Source: Burkholderia ubonensis subsp. mesacidophila
GTDB lineage: Bacteria > Pseudomonadota > Gammaproteobacteria > Burkholderiales > Burkholderiaceae
NCBI RefSeq assembly: GCF_002097715.1
Contig: NZ_CP020737.1
Location: forward strand, 62,001-126,000
Direction: 5' to 3'
Length of the DNA stretch: 64,000 nucleotides
Position numbers and translations under genes: made by a program. Below are positions 48,076 to 61,173 of the stretch, piece after piece (position 1 is the stretch's first letter; each line of letters opens with the position of its first letter). The notes below the pieces were generated by a model. That model worked only from the letters and a program-made list of their open reading frames with translations, was not told the origin of the DNA and did no database searches.

Positions 48076-48852
48076 ATGGCAAAGATCTTCTGCGTTGCGA
48101 ACCAGAAGGGGGGCGTCGGCAAGACGACGACAACGGTCAATCTCGCCGCGAGCCTTGCAGCGCAGGAGCAACGTGTCCTGCTGATCGATCTCGACCCGCA
48201 AGGCAACGCGACGATGGGTAGCGGGATCGACAAGGCGGGCGTCGAGTCGACCGTGTACGAGGTGCTGGTCGACGGCGTCACGGTTGCCGATGCGCGTGTG
48301 CGCCCCGAAGCGGTGACGTACGACGTGCTGCCGGCGAACCGCGAGCTGTCCGGCGCCGAAATCGAGCTGATCGGTATCGACAATCGCGAGCGCCGGTTGA
48401 AGGCGGCGCTCGAGCGCGTGGCCGACGATTACGACTTCGTGCTGATCGATTGCCCGCCGACGCTGTCGCTGCTGACGCTGAACGGCCTGTGCGCGGCGCA
48501 TGGCGTCGTGATTCCGATGCAGTGCGAGTACTTCGCGCTCGAGGGCCTGTCGGATCTCGTCAATACGATCAAGCAGGTGCACGCGAACATGAACCGCGAC
48601 CTGAAGATCATCGGCTTGCTGCGGGTGATGTTCGATCCGCGCATCACGCTGCAGCAGCAGGTTTCCGATCAACTGAAGGCGCACTTCGGCGACAAGGTGT
48701 TCGACGTGGTGATTCCGCGCAACGTTCGCCTCGCGGAAGCGCCGAGTTACGGGTTGCCGGGCGTCGTGTTCGACCGCGGCTCGCGCGGTGCGCAAGCCTA
48801 TCTCCAGTTCGGCGCCGAAATGATCGAGCGCGTGCGCGCGTTCGATGCGTGA
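48076..48852 (+). CDS. parA: Chromosome-partitioning ATPase ParA
   Basis: Walker-type ATPase of the chromosomal ParABS segregation system, 258 residues. The deviant Walker A is KGGVGKTTT (residues 11-19), Walker A' lies in LLIDLDPQGNATMG, and Walker B in FVLIDCPPTLSLLT. It is a short ParA without an N-terminal HTH, so it is chromosomal (Soj-like). It precedes parB with an 8-nt overlap if the earliest parB start is used, and follows rsmG by 51 nt. Confidence 0.97.
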   Translation: MAKIFCVANQKGGVGKTTTTVNLAASLAAQEQRVLLIDLDPQGNATMGSGIDKAGVESTVYEVLVDGVTVADARVRPEAVTYDVLPANRELSGAEIELIGIDNRERRLKAALERVADDYDFVLIDCPPTLSLLTLNGLCAAHGVVIPMQCEYFALEGLSDLVNTIKQVHANMNRDLKIIGLLRVMFDPRITLQQQVSDQLKAHFGDKVFDVVIPRNVRLAEAPSYGLPGVVFDRGSRGAQAYLQFGAEMIERVRAFDA

Positions 48853-48883
48853 TCCGGACATGAGCGAAGCGAGGAAGAAAGAC

Positions 48884-49777
48884 ATGAACGCGGTGCCAAA
48901 GAAGAAAGGGTTGGGTCGTGGCCTCGAAGCGCTGCTCGGCGGCAGTGCCGACATCACCGAAGCGGTGAAGATCGAGGGTGCGCCGAACACGCTCGCGCTT
49001 GCGAAGCTGCAGGCAGGCAAGTACCAGCCGCGGACCCGAATGGACGAGGGCAGCCTGCAGGAACTGGCGGCGAGCATCCGCGCGCAGGGCGTGATGCAGC
49101 CGATCCTGGTTCGCCCCATTTCATCAGACAAATACGAGATCATCGCGGGCGAACGGCGTTTCCGTGCCGCGCGCCTCGCCGGCCTCGAGGAAGTGCCGGT
49201 GCTTGTGAAGGATGTATCCGATCAAGCCGCCGCCGCGATGGCGCTGATCGAGAACATCCAGCGCGAAGACCTGAATCCGCTGGAAGAGGCGCACGGCATC
49301 CAGCGCCTGCTCGACGAATTCAACTTCACGCACGAGCAGGCCGCCGAATCGGTCGGCCGTTCGCGCAGCGCGGTGTCGAACCTGCTGCGCCTGCTGAATC
49401 TCGCGGCACCGGTGCAGACGATGCTGCTCGCCGGCGATCTCGACATGGGCCATGCGCGCGCGCTGCTGGCGGTCGATGCGGCGACGCAGATCACGCTCGC
49501 GCACCAGGTCGTGAACAAGCGCATGTCGGTGCGCGAGACCGAGAAGCTCGTCACGCAGACGACGAAGGAAGCGCCGGCGGTGAAGGCGCGCGCGAAGGAC
49601 GACGGCGGCCGCGACACGCGCCGTCTCGAAGAGGAGTTGTCCGACCTGCTGGCGTCGACGGTGAAGATCAAGCTCGGACGGCGCGGGCGAGGGCAGGTGA
49701 CGGTCGATTTCGGCAGCCTCGATGCGCTCGAGGGCATCCTCGCGCGTTTGCGCGGCAACGTGACGGCGGAAGAGTAA
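48884..49777 (+). CDS. parB: Chromosome-partitioning protein ParB
   Basis: CTP-dependent DNA clamp that loads at parS, 297 residues from ATG 48884, which follows GAGGAAG at a good distance. In-frame ATG codons at 48845 and 48860 would add 13 or 8 residues. The start MNAVPKKKGLGRGLEALLGG holds the ParA-stimulating Lys/Arg motif. GERRFRAARLAG is the CTP-binding motif, ENIQREDLNPLEEA follows, and the HTH is AAESVGRSRSAVSNLLRLLNL. The C-terminal dimerisation domain ends the protein. It binds the two parS sites at 44.7 and 46.8 kb. Confidence 0.96.
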   Translation: MNAVPKKKGLGRGLEALLGGSADITEAVKIEGAPNTLALAKLQAGKYQPRTRMDEGSLQELAASIRAQGVMQPILVRPISSDKYEIIAGERRFRAARLAGLEEVPVLVKDVSDQAAAAMALIENIQREDLNPLEEAHGIQRLLDEFNFTHEQAAESVGRSRSAVSNLLRLLNLAAPVQTMLLAGDLDMGHARALLAVDAATQITLAHQVVNKRMSVRETEKLVTQTTKEAPAVKARAKDDGGRDTRRLEEELSDLLASTVKIKLGRRGRGQVTVDFGSLDALEGILARLRGNVTAEE

Positions 49778-49790
49778 CGGGGTGTCGCCG

Positions 49791-50921
49791 ATGGACAACG
49801 CGGGCGCTTCGGCGCCGCGCCGGTGGCTGGGCTGGCTCGCGCAGGAGCCGGTGCTGGCCGTGCTGGTCGCCGGCTTCATCCTGCTGCAATGGATGCGTCC
49901 GCAACCATTCGGAGTGCTGGTTGATCGCGTCGACTGGCAGACGGTCGCGACGCTTGCCGGCCTGCTGATGCTGACGAAGGCGCTCGAGCTGTCCGGGTGC
50001 CTGATGTGGCTGGCCCATCGCATCGTGCATCACGTGCATTCCGAGCGCGCGCTCGCGATGCTGCTCGTCGGGTTCTCCGCTGCACTCGCGATGTGGCTCA
50101 CCAACGACGTCGCGCTGTTCGTCGTCGTGCCGTTGATGGTGTCGCTGCGCTCGTTGACGCCGCTCCCGTTCCGGCGGCTCTTGATCGTCGTCGCGCTGGC
50201 CGTCAACGCGGGGTCGGTCGCGACGCCGCTCGGCAATCCGCAGAACCTGTTCCTGTGGCAGTTGAGCGGCGTGTCGTTCAGCCGCTTCGTGCTCACGCTC
50301 GGGCCGCTCGCGATTGCGTTGATGATCCTGCTGCTCGTGGTGACTGCTTGTGCGTTTCGTGCGAAGCCGCTCGACCTGTCCGCCGATGTCGTCGCGTTGC
50401 CGGTGCAGCGCATGCAGGCACTCGTCGCGACGGCCCTGTTCGCCGCGTTCGTGCTGCTTGCCGATGCGCATCATGCTCTGCATGGCCTGATCGCTGTTGC
50501 CGTCGTGCTGGCGGTCGTGCGGCGCGACGCAGTGTTGAGGATCGACTGGCTGCTGTTGCTGATATTCGTGCTGATGTTCGTCGTGCTGCGCACCGCGGCT
50601 GCGCTGCCCGCGATACACGATGTGATCGCGCATGCGCGTCTCGACACGCCGCTGCGCGTGTTCGCGGCTGGCGCGATGTTGTCGCAAGGGATCAGCAACG
50701 TGCCGGCCGCGATCCTGTTGTCGGAGTTCACGCGGGATTGGCGCGCGCTTGCGTTCGGGGTATCCGTCGGCGGCTTCGGCGTCGCGATCGGCTCGCTCGC
50801 GAACCTGATTGCGGTGCGGCTCGCGAAGGAGCCGCGTATGTGGCTGCCGTTTCACCTCGTGTCGATTCCGTTTGCGATCGCAAGCGCCGTGCTCGGCGGG
50901 TGGCTGCTCGTTCACGGGTGA
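49791..50921 (+). CDS. SLC13/ArsB-like anion permease
   Basis: Inner-membrane protein of 376 residues with about ten hydrophobic segments. Ion-transporter-superfamily hallmarks: TLAGLLMLTKALELSG, MWLTNDVALFVVVPLM, VNAGSVATPLGNPQNLFLWQ (first hairpin-like region) and SQGISNVPAAILLSEF (second). This duplication pattern is that of SLC13 and ArsB/NhaD transporters. The substrate is not determinable. ATG 49791 is preferred over GTG 49782, since GGGGTG lies upstream of it. It starts 13 nt after parB and is probably cotranscribed. Confidence 0.85.
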   Translation: MDNAGASAPRRWLGWLAQEPVLAVLVAGFILLQWMRPQPFGVLVDRVDWQTVATLAGLLMLTKALELSGCLMWLAHRIVHHVHSERALAMLLVGFSAALAMWLTNDVALFVVVPLMVSLRSLTPLPFRRLLIVVALAVNAGSVATPLGNPQNLFLWQLSGVSFSRFVLTLGPLAIALMILLLVVTACAFRAKPLDLSADVVALPVQRMQALVATALFAAFVLLADAHHALHGLIAVAVVLAVVRRDAVLRIDWLLLLIFVLMFVVLRTAAALPAIHDVIAHARLDTPLRVFAAGAMLSQGISNVPAAILLSEFTRDWRALAFGVSVGGFGVAIGSLANLIAVRLAKEPRMWLPFHLVSIPFAIASAVLGGWLLVHG

Positions 50922-51201
50922 GTCGCGCAACACCGCTTCGATGCGCTGTATTCACAGTGATGCATCGAAAGCGGGGCGTTCACAGCAGTTCATCCGCAGC
51001 GTCACATCCGCAACGACTCATCCACAGCACCCCATCATTCGCACCAAACGCGATCGCCGGCCCATCCCGTCCACGACCTTCTCCACGCACGAAAGACTGT
51101 GCAAAAAATTGACCTTACAACTGTCATCGTACCTCGTGGATTCACGCGTTTTTCACATCATGAGGCGTCGTTTTACGCAGGTTTTTGTCGCGTCTAAAGC
51201 C

Positions 51202-51282
51202 TTGAATCACCTGCAACTATCGCTTACAATCGCCCGGATTTGTTAGCTAGGCGCCCCTGAAAGCTTTCGGAAAGCTTGGGGC
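51202..51282 (+). promoter_or_regulatory. ATP synthase operon promoter and leader hairpin
   Basis: TTGAAT (51202-51207), 17-nt spacer, TACAAT (51225-51230): a near-consensus promoter. The leader then carries a hairpin at 51253-51282 (GCCCC outer arm, AAGCTT inner arm, GGGGC closing). The 390-nt gap 50922-51311 also has an inverted repeat CGCTTCGATGC/GCATCGAAAGCG (50934-50944, 50962-50973), which may end the permease message. The remainder is AT-rich with no gene. Confidence 0.7.
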
Positions 51283-51311
51283 CGGGTTCAGGGATTTTGC
51301 GGAAGACTGCG

Positions 51312-51839
51312 ATGGCGGGTCAGGCGCCGAAAAGTGGGCACGATGATCACCGCGCGCAACGCACCGCTTCAGCGGCTGGCGAGCGGCGCGAATCCTCCGG
51401 CGATGACTGGGATGCCGAGCAGCAAGATGACAACATCGTTCCGCTCACGCGGGCAGAAGCCGAGAAGCTGTTCGGCCCGAACGTGAGTCGGCCCTCGCGT
51501 ATCACCCCCTACAAGGTGGTGATCGCGCAAGTGGCCTTGTCCCTGGTTGCAACGCTGGCGTGGTGGCTGTTTTCGAAGTCGCCGGGCGCCGCTGCGCAAT
51601 CCGCGTTTCTGGGCGGAGCGATCGGCTGGGTGCCGAGTGCGTTGTTCGTGGCAAGACTGAAGGCAGGTGGCTCGGCCACCGTGATGAGCTGGGTGGCAGG
51701 CGAAGCCCTCAAGCTCGGCGTGACGATCGGGATGTTCGCCGCAGTGGCGTACGGCTATGCCGGCGTGCACTGGGTGCCGCTCCTCGTCACGTACCTCGTC
51801 GTGCTGAAGACGTACTGGATCGCACTGGCCTGGCGGTAA
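51312..51839 (+). CDS. atpI: ATP synthase assembly/ion protein AtpI
   Basis: Small membrane protein of 175 residues encoded first in the operon; relatives aid c-ring assembly or ion homeostasis. A hydrophilic N terminus of about 75 residues (AGERRESSGDDWDAEQQDD) precedes four hydrophobic segments, such as VVIAQVALSLVATLAWWLF, SAFLGGAIGWVPSALFVARL and WVPLLVTYLVVLKTYWIAL. The extended charged N terminus is longer than in E. coli. ATG 51312 is chosen; an upstream GTG is less likely. Confidence 0.9.
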   Translation: MAGQAPKSGHDDHRAQRTASAAGERRESSGDDWDAEQQDDNIVPLTRAEAEKLFGPNVSRPSRITPYKVVIAQVALSLVATLAWWLFSKSPGAAAQSAFLGGAIGWVPSALFVARLKAGGSATVMSWVAGEALKLGVTIGMFAAVAYGYAGVHWVPLLVTYLVVLKTYWIALAWR

Positions 51840-51895
51840 GGAACAAGCAGCGCGCGGTTTCGACTCGAAAGCGCGCCGGCCCGTTCCCGCAATAG

Positions 51896-53143
<1,248 letters not shown>

Positions 53144-53274
53144 GGTTCCTCGGAAATATGCGTCCGGCGCAAGCCGGCGCAGGGCGGAACGGAGACTTGG
53201 GGCGCTGATCGAATGCAACTCGATGAGCGCCTTACCGTTTCATTTTTCCCCGGAATAGCAGATAAGGAAACACC

Positions 53275-53745
53275 GTGAATCTCAACGCAACTCTGTTTGC
53301 GCAAATGGTCGTGTTCCTGGTCCTCGCGTGGTTCACGATGAAGTTCGTGTGGCCGCCGTTGATCAACGCCCTTGACGAGCGCGCGAAGAAGATCGCCGAC
53401 GGCCTCGCCGCCGCAGAAAAGGGCAAGGCGGAACTCGACGCAGCGCACAAGCGCGTGGACCAGGAACTCGCGCAGGCCCGCAATGACGGCCAGCAGCGCA
53501 TCGCCGACGCTGAAAAGCGTGCCCAGGCGGTCGCCGAGGAAATCAAGGCCAACGCCCAGGCTGAAGCCGCCCGCATCGTCGCCCAGGCGAAAGCGGAAGC
53601 AGAACAGCAAATCGTGAAGGCGCGCGAAGCGCTGCGTGGCGAAGTCGCTACGCTGGCCGTGAAGGGCGCCGAGCAGATCCTGAAGCGCGAAGTCGATCAA
53701 ACGGCCCACGCCCAACTGCTGAATCAACTGAAAGCCGAGCTCTGA
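53275..53745 (+). CDS. atpF: F0F1 ATP synthase subunit b
   Basis: Peripheral stalk, 156 residues, from a GTG start preceded by AAGGAAA. One transmembrane helix ([20 protein letters not shown], about 6-25) precedes a long amphipathic coiled coil rich in Ala/Lys/Glu ([21 protein letters not shown]). It ends LLNQLKAEL. It is 2 nt from atpH. The 131-nt gap after atpE contains no gene. Confidence 0.97.
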   Translation: MNLNATLFAQMVVFLVLAWFTMKFVWPPLINALDERAKKIADGLAAAEKGKAELDAAHKRVDQELAQARNDGQQRIADAEKRAQAVAEEIKANAQAEAARIVAQAKAEAEQQIVKAREALRGEVATLAVKGAEQILKREVDQTAHAQLLNQLKAEL

Positions 53746-53747
53746 TC

Positions 53748-54287
53748 ATGGCCGAACTTGCAACCATCGCCCGCCCTTACGCAGAAGCGCTGTTCCGCGT
53801 GGCCGAGGGGGGTGACATCGCCGCCTGGTCCACGCTCGTGCAAGAGCTGGCCCAGGTTGCGCATCTGCCCGAAGTGCTCTCCGTGGCGTCGAACCCGAAG
53901 GTGACCCGCGCGCAAGTGGCCGAGCTGCTGCTTGCCGCGGCGAAGTCGCCGCTCGCGACGTCCGCCGAGGCGAAGAACTTCGTGCAGATGCTGGTCGACA
54001 ATCATCGCATCGCGCTGCTGCCGGAAATCGCCGTGCAGTTCGACGCGCTCAAGAACGAGCGCGAAGGCGCCGCCGACGCAACGATCGTCAGCGCATTCCC
54101 GCTGAACGGTACGGACCTTGAAGGTCTCGTCGCGAGCCTCGAGCGCAAGTTCAAGCGCAAGCTGAAGCCGACGGTCGAAGTCGATTCGTCGCTGATCGGC
54201 GGCGTGCGCGTGACGGTTGGCGACGAAGTGCTCGACTCTTCGGTTCGCGCGCGCCTTGCTTCGATGCAGGCTGCCTTGACCGCCTGA
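53748..54287 (+). CDS. atpH: F0F1 ATP synthase subunit delta
   Basis: Stalk protein of 179 residues joining F1 to subunit b. [18 protein letters not shown] is the family N terminus. The C-terminal part has [19 protein letters not shown] and the conserved [22 protein letters not shown]. It lies between atpF and atpA. Confidence 0.97.
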   Translation: MAELATIARPYAEALFRVAEGGDIAAWSTLVQELAQVAHLPEVLSVASNPKVTRAQVAELLLAAAKSPLATSAEAKNFVQMLVDNHRIALLPEIAVQFDALKNEREGAADATIVSAFPLNGTDLEGLVASLERKFKRKLKPTVEVDSSLIGGVRVTVGDEVLDSSVRARLASMQAALTA

Positions 54288-54331
54288 GCGCCACGCCGGC
54301 ACGCAACAGAATTGACTATCAGGAGCGAATA

Positions 54332-55873
54332 ATGCAACTCAATCCCTCTGAGATCAGCGAGCTGATCAAGAGCCGGATCCAGGGCCTTGAAGCGAGCGCA
54401 GACGTTCGCAACCAGGGCACCGTGATCTCCGTGACCGACGGTATCGTGCGCATCCACGGCCTGTCGGACGTGATGCAGGGCGAAATGCTCGAGTTCCCGG
54501 GCAACACGTTCGGCCTCGCGCTGAACCTCGAGCGCGACTCGGTCGGCGCGGTGATTCTCGGCGAATACGAACACATCTCGGAAGGCGACATCGTCAAGAC
54601 GACGGGCCGCATTCTCGAAGTCCCGGTTGGCCCGGAACTCGTCGGCCGCGTGGTCGACGCACTGGGCAACCCGATCGACGGCAAGGGCCCGGTCAACGCG
54701 AAGCTGACCGACGCGATCGAAAAGATCGCCCCGGGCGTGATCTGGCGCAAGTCGGTGTCGCAGCCGGTGCAGACCGGCCTGAAGTCGATCGACTCGATGG
54801 TGCCGATCGGCCGTGGCCAGCGTGAGCTGATCATCGGCGACCGTCAGTGCGGCAAGACCGCGGTGGCGCTCGACACGATCATCAACCAGAAGGGCAAGGA
54901 CCTGATCTGTATCTACGTCGCGATCGGCCAGAAGGCTTCGTCGATCATGAACGTGGTTCGCAAGCTGGAAGAAACCGGCGCGATGGAATACACGATCGTC
55001 GTCGCCGCTTCGGCGTCGGATTCCGCCGCGATGCAGTACCTCGCACCGTACGCGGGCTGCACGATGGGCGAATACTTCCGCGACCGCGGCCAAGACGCGC
55101 TGATCATCTATGACGACTTGACCAAGCAGGCTTGGGCATACCGTCAGATCTCGCTGCTGCTGCGCCGCCCGCCGGGCCGTGAAGCGTACCCGGGCGACGT
55201 GTTCTATCTGCACTCGCGTCTGCTCGAGCGCGCGGCTCGCGTGTCGGAAGAGTACGTCGAGAAGTTCACGAACGGCGAAGTGAAGGGCAAGAGCGGTTCG
55301 CTGACGGCACTGCCGGTCATCGAAACGCAAGCGGGCGACGTGACCGCGTTCGTTCCGACGAACGTGATCTCGATCACCGACGGCCAGATCTTCCTGGAAA
55401 CCGACCTGTTCAACGCGGGCATCCGTCCGGCAATCAACGCCGGCGTGTCGGTGTCGCGAGTCGGTGGCGCCGCGCAGACGAAGGTCGTGAAGAAGCTGTC
55501 GGGCGGTATCCGTACCGACCTCGCGCAGTACCGTGAACTCGCAGCGTTCGCGCAGTTTGCGTCGGACCTCGACGAAGCGACCCGCAAGCAGCTCGAGCGC
55601 GGCCGCCGCGTGACGGAACTGCTGAAGCAGCCGCAGTACCAGCCGCTGCAGGTGTGGGAACTGGCCGTGTCGCTGTACGCCGCGAACAACGGCTACTTCG
55701 ATGACCTCGACGTCAAGCAAGTGCTGCCGTTCGAGAAGGGCCTGCGCGAATTCCTGAAGACCAGCCACGCTGACCTCATCAAGCGCATCGAAGACACCAA
55801 GGATCTCTCGAAGGACGACGAAGGCGCGCTGCGCGCGGCGATCGAATCCTTCAAGAAGTCCGGTGCCTATTGA
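54332..55873 (+). CDS. atpA: F0F1 ATP synthase subunit alpha
   Basis: Non-catalytic nucleotide-binding subunit, 513 residues. The P-loop is GDRQCGKT (169-176), with Cys where E. coli has Thr. [20 protein letters not shown] and [31 protein letters not shown] are strongly conserved. The C-terminal helical domain ends FKKSGAY. SD AGGAG lies 8-12 nt before the ATG. Complete, with no frameshift. Confidence 0.98.
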   Translation: MQLNPSEISELIKSRIQGLEASADVRNQGTVISVTDGIVRIHGLSDVMQGEMLEFPGNTFGLALNLERDSVGAVILGEYEHISEGDIVKTTGRILEVPVGPELVGRVVDALGNPIDGKGPVNAKLTDAIEKIAPGVIWRKSVSQPVQTGLKSIDSMVPIGRGQRELIIGDRQCGKTAVALDTIINQKGKDLICIYVAIGQKASSIMNVVRKLEETGAMEYTIVVAASASDSAAMQYLAPYAGCTMGEYFRDRGQDALIIYDDLTKQAWAYRQISLLLRRPPGREAYPGDVFYLHSRLLERAARVSEEYVEKFTNGEVKGKSGSLTALPVIETQAGDVTAFVPTNVISITDGQIFLETDLFNAGIRPAINAGVSVSRVGGAAQTKVVKKLSGGIRTDLAQYRELAAFAQFASDLDEATRKQLERGRRVTELLKQPQYQPLQVWELAVSLYAANNGYFDDLDVKQVLPFEKGLREFLKTSHADLIKRIEDTKDLSKDDEGALRAAIESFKKSGAY

Positions 55874-55942
55874 TCCGCGAGTGACACACTGAGGCCGCGC
55901 GGGTGCTGATGCGCCCGCGCCGCTTCGGTCAAGGAGCAAGCT

Positions 55943-58284
<2,342 letters not shown>

Positions 58285-58303
58285 AGGTCGGGTGTAACGC
58301 AGC

Positions 58304-58361
58304 GGGCGCCCGTGCGTCCGCGATGGCTACCATCTCGGTAGCGCTTCGCGGACGGGCGCCC
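58304..58361 (+). promoter_or_regulatory. 58-nt imperfect hairpin between atpD and atpC
   Basis: GGGCGCCC (58304-58311) pairs with GGGCGCCC (58354-58361). Inside it, GTCCGCGA pairs with TCGCGGAC, and GCTACC with GGTAGC around an ATCTC loop, separated by 2-4 nt bulges. There is no T tract, so it is not a plain terminator. It lies 19 nt after the atpD stop and could limit or stabilise the message before the last gene. Confidence 0.75.
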
Positions 58362-58382
58362 ACGAATACGCTCAACCGCCGT

Positions 58383-58430
58383 GCATGGGACGAGAGTAAG
58401 CGCTGAAGCGCTAACACTCGTCGACAGGAG
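58383..58430 (+). repeat. Hairpin-SD element, copy C, leading into atpC
   Basis: Stem GACGAGAGT (58389-58397) and ACACTCGTC (58414-58422), with one mismatch at position 7. The paired change CCAG/CTGG to CGAG/CTCG relative to other copies keeps pairing. The inner stem is AGCGC/GCGCT with TGAA loop. GTCGACAGGAG follows, whose AGGAG (58426-58430) is the atpC SD, 5 nt before ATG 58436. Confidence 0.88.
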
Positions 58431-58435
58431 TCGAT

Positions 58436-58861
58436 ATGGCAACCATCAAAGTAGACGTCGTCAGCGCGGAAGAGCAGATCTTCTCGGGCGAGGCGAAGTT
58501 CGTCGCGCTGCCGGGCGAAGCGGGTGAGCTGGGCATCCTGCCGGGCCACACGCCGCTGATCACGCGGATTCGTCCGGGTGCGGTGCGCATCGAAACCGAA
58601 AGCGGCAACGACGAATTCGTGTTCGTCGCGGGCGGCATTCTCGAAGTGCAGCCGGGCGCCGTGACGGTGCTCGCCGATACCGCGATCCGCGGCAAGGATC
58701 TCGACTCGGCGAAGGCCGAGGAAGCGCGCAAGCGCGCCGAGGAAACGCTGCAGAACGCGAAGTCGGACATCGACCTCGCGAAGGCGCAGTCCGAGCTCGC
58801 GACCGCGATGGCGCAGCTCGAAGCGATCCAGCGTCTGGCGAAGATCCGCAGCCGTCACTGA
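58436..58861 (+). CDS. atpC: F0F1 ATP synthase subunit epsilon
   Basis: Regulatory rotor subunit, 141 residues. The N-terminal beta sandwich is [42 protein letters not shown], followed by a C-terminal helical hairpin from about residue 90 ([13 protein letters not shown] onward). Its SD is supplied by hairpin copy C. Last gene of the atp operon, followed by a strong terminator. Confidence 0.97.
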   Translation: MATIKVDVVSAEEQIFSGEAKFVALPGEAGELGILPGHTPLITRIRPGAVRIETESGNDEFVFVAGGILEVQPGAVTVLADTAIRGKDLDSAKAEEARKRAEETLQNAKSDIDLAKAQSELATAMAQLEAIQRLAKIRSRH

Positions 58862-58888
58862 GCCGCGCTTCATGCGTCGTGCGAAAGA

Positions 58889-58914
58889 AAGCAGCCTCCG
58901 GGCTGCTTTTTTTT
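58889..58914 (+). terminator. Rho-independent terminator of the atp operon
   Basis: AAGCAGCC (58889-58896), TCCG loop, GGCTGCTT, then a run of T to 58914. It lies 28 nt past the atpC stop. Confidence 0.93.
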
Positions 58915-59035
58915 CGCCCCGGTTTCGTCAGGGTTTCGTCCGAGCGTGCTATTTCGCCCGATAGCCGAGAATCGATGTCAGAGTGTTGTCAGCGGAGCGC
59001 GCTATCGTCCGCTGCATCAGACTGACAAAAGACAC

Positions 59036-59091
59036 GAGCTTTGCATGGGACCAGAGTAAGCGCTAAAGCGCCAACTCTGGTCGACAGGAGA
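59036..59091 (+). repeat. Hairpin-SD element, copy D, leading into the acyl-CoA synthetase
   Basis: Stem GACCAGAGT (59049-59057) and ACTCTGGTC (59074-59082), fully paired. GAG/CTC replaces the GCG/CGC of copies A and B. The inner stem AGCGC/GCGCC has one end mismatch. It shares the CGAGCTTTGCATGGG flank with copy A. GTCGACAGGAGA follows, with AGGAG (59086-59090) as the SD of ATG 59097. Confidence 0.88.
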
Positions 59092-59096
59092 CATTC

Positions 59097-60824
59097 ATGG
59101 CTGCAGACCCTGGCGTGCGGGCGCTGATCGCGCCCGAGAACGGATTGTCGTACGTGCGCGGCGCGACCGACGTGCCGCTTTCCGAAGCGACGATCGGGCA
59201 GTTCCTGCGGGATACTGCCGAACGCTTTCCCGATCGCCCGGCCGTGGTGTTCCGTGAGCAAAACGTGCGCTGGAGCTGGCGCGAATTCGCCGACGAGGTC
59301 GACGTGCTGGCCACGGGCCTCGGCGCGCTCGGCATCGCGCGGGGCGACCGCGTCGGCATCTGGTCGCCGAACCGCAGCGAATGGCTGCTCACCCAGTTTG
59401 CGACCGCGCGCATCGGCGCGATCCTCGTCAACCTCAATCCCGCCTACCGGCTCGCGGAACTCGAATACGCGCTGAACAAGGTCGGCTGCAAGGCGGTGAT
59501 CACCGCCGAGCGCTTCAAGTCGTCCGGCTATGTCGAGATGCTGCAGGCGATCGCGCCGGAACTCGCGAGCGCGACGCCGGGCGACCTGCATGCGGTGCGC
59601 GTGCCGAGCCTGCGCACGATCGTGTCGATGAGCGAGGTTGCGCCCGCCGGCATGTTCCGCTTTGCCGACGTGATGGCGCGCGGCCGCGAGGCGCTCGACC
59701 GGGCCGCGCTCGACGCGCTCGGCGCGGCGCTCGCGTCGATCGATCCGATCAACATCCAGTTCACGAGCGGCACGACCGGCAGCCCGAAGGGCGCGACGCT
59801 CTCGCACCGCAACGTCGTCAACAACGCGCGCTCGATCGCGCAGGCAATGCGCTTCACCGAGCAGGATGCGCTGTGCATTCCGGTGCCGCTCTATCACTGC
59901 TTCGGGATGGTGCTGGCCGTGCTCGCGTGCGTATCGACCGGTGCGGCGATGGTGTTCCCCGGCGAGGCGTTCGACCCGGCCGCGACGCTCGCCGCGGTAT
60001 CCGACGAACGCTGCACCGCGCTGCACGGCGTGCCGACGATGTTCATCGCGGAGCTCGATCATCCGGACTTCGCGAAGTACGACCTGTCGTCGCTGCGCAC
60101 CGGCATCATGGCCGGCTCGCCGTGCCCGATCGAGACGATGAAGCGCGTCGTGTCGCAAATGCACCTGTCGGAAATCACGATCGCGTACGGGATGACGGAG
60201 ACGAGCCCGGTGTCGTTCCAGAGCTCGACCGACGATCCGCTCGAGATGCGCACGACGACCGTCGGCCGCATCCAGCCGCACCTGGAAGTGAAGATCGTCG
60301 ATCCGAGCGGCGGCATCGTGCCGGTCGGCGCGACGGGCGAGCTGTGCACGAAGGGCTACTCGGTGATGCGCGGCTACTGGGACGACGACGAGAAGACGCG
60401 CGATGTGCTGATCGACGGCTGGATGCACACCGGCGATCTCGCGACGCTCGACGCGGACGGCTACTGCAACATCGTCGGCCGGCTGAAGGACATGCTGATC
60501 CGCGGCGGCGAGAACATCTATCCGCGCGAGATCGAGGAATTCCTGTTTCGTCATCCGAAGATCCAGAGCGCGCAGGTGTTCGGCGTGCCCGACGCGAAGT
60601 ATGGCGAGGAAGTGTGCGCGTGGATCGTGCTGCGCGCGGGCGAGCAGCTGACCGAGGACGACGTGCGCGCGTTCTGCCAGGGGCAGATCGCGCACTACAA
60701 GATTCCGCGCTACATCCGCTTCGTCGACGAGTTGCCGATGACGGTGACGGGGAAGGTGCAGAAGTTCGTGATGCGCCAGCGCATGATCGACGAGCTGAAG
60801 CTCGACGTGCAGAAGACCGCATGA
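59097..60824 (+). CDS. AMP-binding acyl-CoA synthetase (FadD-like)
   Basis: Adenylate-forming ligase, 575 residues, that activates a fatty or other carboxylic acid to its CoA thioester. The P-loop-like motif is [17 protein letters not shown]5 lies in [13 protein letters not shown]7-A8 in [42 protein letters not shown], and the catalytic Lys in [10 protein letters not shown]. Medium-chain acids are the usual preference of this subgroup, which is inference. It stands alone between two terminators; translation starts after hairpin copy D. Confidence 0.92.
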   Translation: MAADPGVRALIAPENGLSYVRGATDVPLSEATIGQFLRDTAERFPDRPAVVFREQNVRWSWREFADEVDVLATGLGALGIARGDRVGIWSPNRSEWLLTQFATARIGAILVNLNPAYRLAELEYALNKVGCKAVITAERFKSSGYVEMLQAIAPELASATPGDLHAVRVPSLRTIVSMSEVAPAGMFRFADVMARGREALDRAALDALGAALASIDPINIQFTSGTTGSPKGATLSHRNVVNNARSIAQAMRFTEQDALCIPVPLYHCFGMVLAVLACVSTGAAMVFPGEAFDPAATLAAVSDERCTALHGVPTMFIAELDHPDFAKYDLSSLRTGIMAGSPCPIETMKRVVSQMHLSEITIAYGMTETSPVSFQSSTDDPLEMRTTTVGRIQPHLEVKIVDPSGGIVPVGATGELCTKGYSVMRGYWDDDEKTRDVLIDGWMHTGDLATLDADGYCNIVGRLKDMLIRGGENIYPREIEEFLFRHPKIQSAQVFGVPDAKYGEEVCAWIVLRAGEQLTEDDVRAFCQGQIAHYKIPRYIRFVDELPMTVTGKVQKFVMRQRMIDELKLDVQKTA

Positions 60825-60858
60825 TGCGGCTCCGGCGGCTCGACGGAGGAAAAGCGCG

Positions 60859-60879
60859 ACGGCCTGCGGGCCGTTGCGT
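60859..60879 (+). terminator. Probable terminator of the acyl-CoA synthetase gene
   Basis: ACGGCC (60859-60864), TGCG loop, GGCCGT (60869-60874), then TGCGTTTTC. The T run is interrupted, so strength is moderate. Confidence 0.6.
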
Positions 60880-60889
60880 TTTCGATGGA

Positions 60890-60917
60890 CGAAAAAAAGC
60901 GGGCTTATTAGCCCGCT
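60890..60917 (-). terminator. Strong minus-strand terminator with no recognised gene upstream
   Basis: Read on the minus strand: AGCGGGCT (60917-60910), AATA loop, AGCCCGCT (60905-60898), then seven T. It would stop leftward transcription arising in 60.92-61.3 kb, where no minus-strand protein gene is convincing. This suggests an unannotated minus-strand RNA. Confidence 0.7.
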
Positions 60918-60957
60918 AAAAACCACACGCTACGGGGTTAGCGCGAGGAGACCAAAG

Positions 60958-61173
60958 ATGGAACGCGTCCGGTCCGGGGACCGGAAACGACTCCAACAAG
61001 GATGCCCCCCGGAAGGGCTTCGGCATATAACCGACGGGCTCGCAGTGCTTCGCGTCCGCTCACACTTGGCACACGAGACCGCATCCGTGTTGAAACCGTT
61101 GAAAGGCATTGTGGGCGAATTGATGTGCCCTCGCGGTAACAAAGTGTTTCAGGTTGTAACGCCCGCCAGATAA
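60958..61173 (+). other. Ambiguous small ORF or antisense of a minus-strand RNA
   Basis: In the 513-nt spacer 60825-61337. A 71-residue frame starts MERVRSGDRKRLQQG with GAGGAG 6 nt upstream, and ends VFQVVTPAR. Its codons include ATA, AGA, TTG and TTT and are far less GC-rich at third positions than neighbours. There is no recognisable domain. The minus strand has a strong terminator at 60.9 kb and base-paired blocks (for example TCCGGTCCGGGGACCGGA). A structured RNA is therefore as likely as a protein. Confidence 0.3.
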
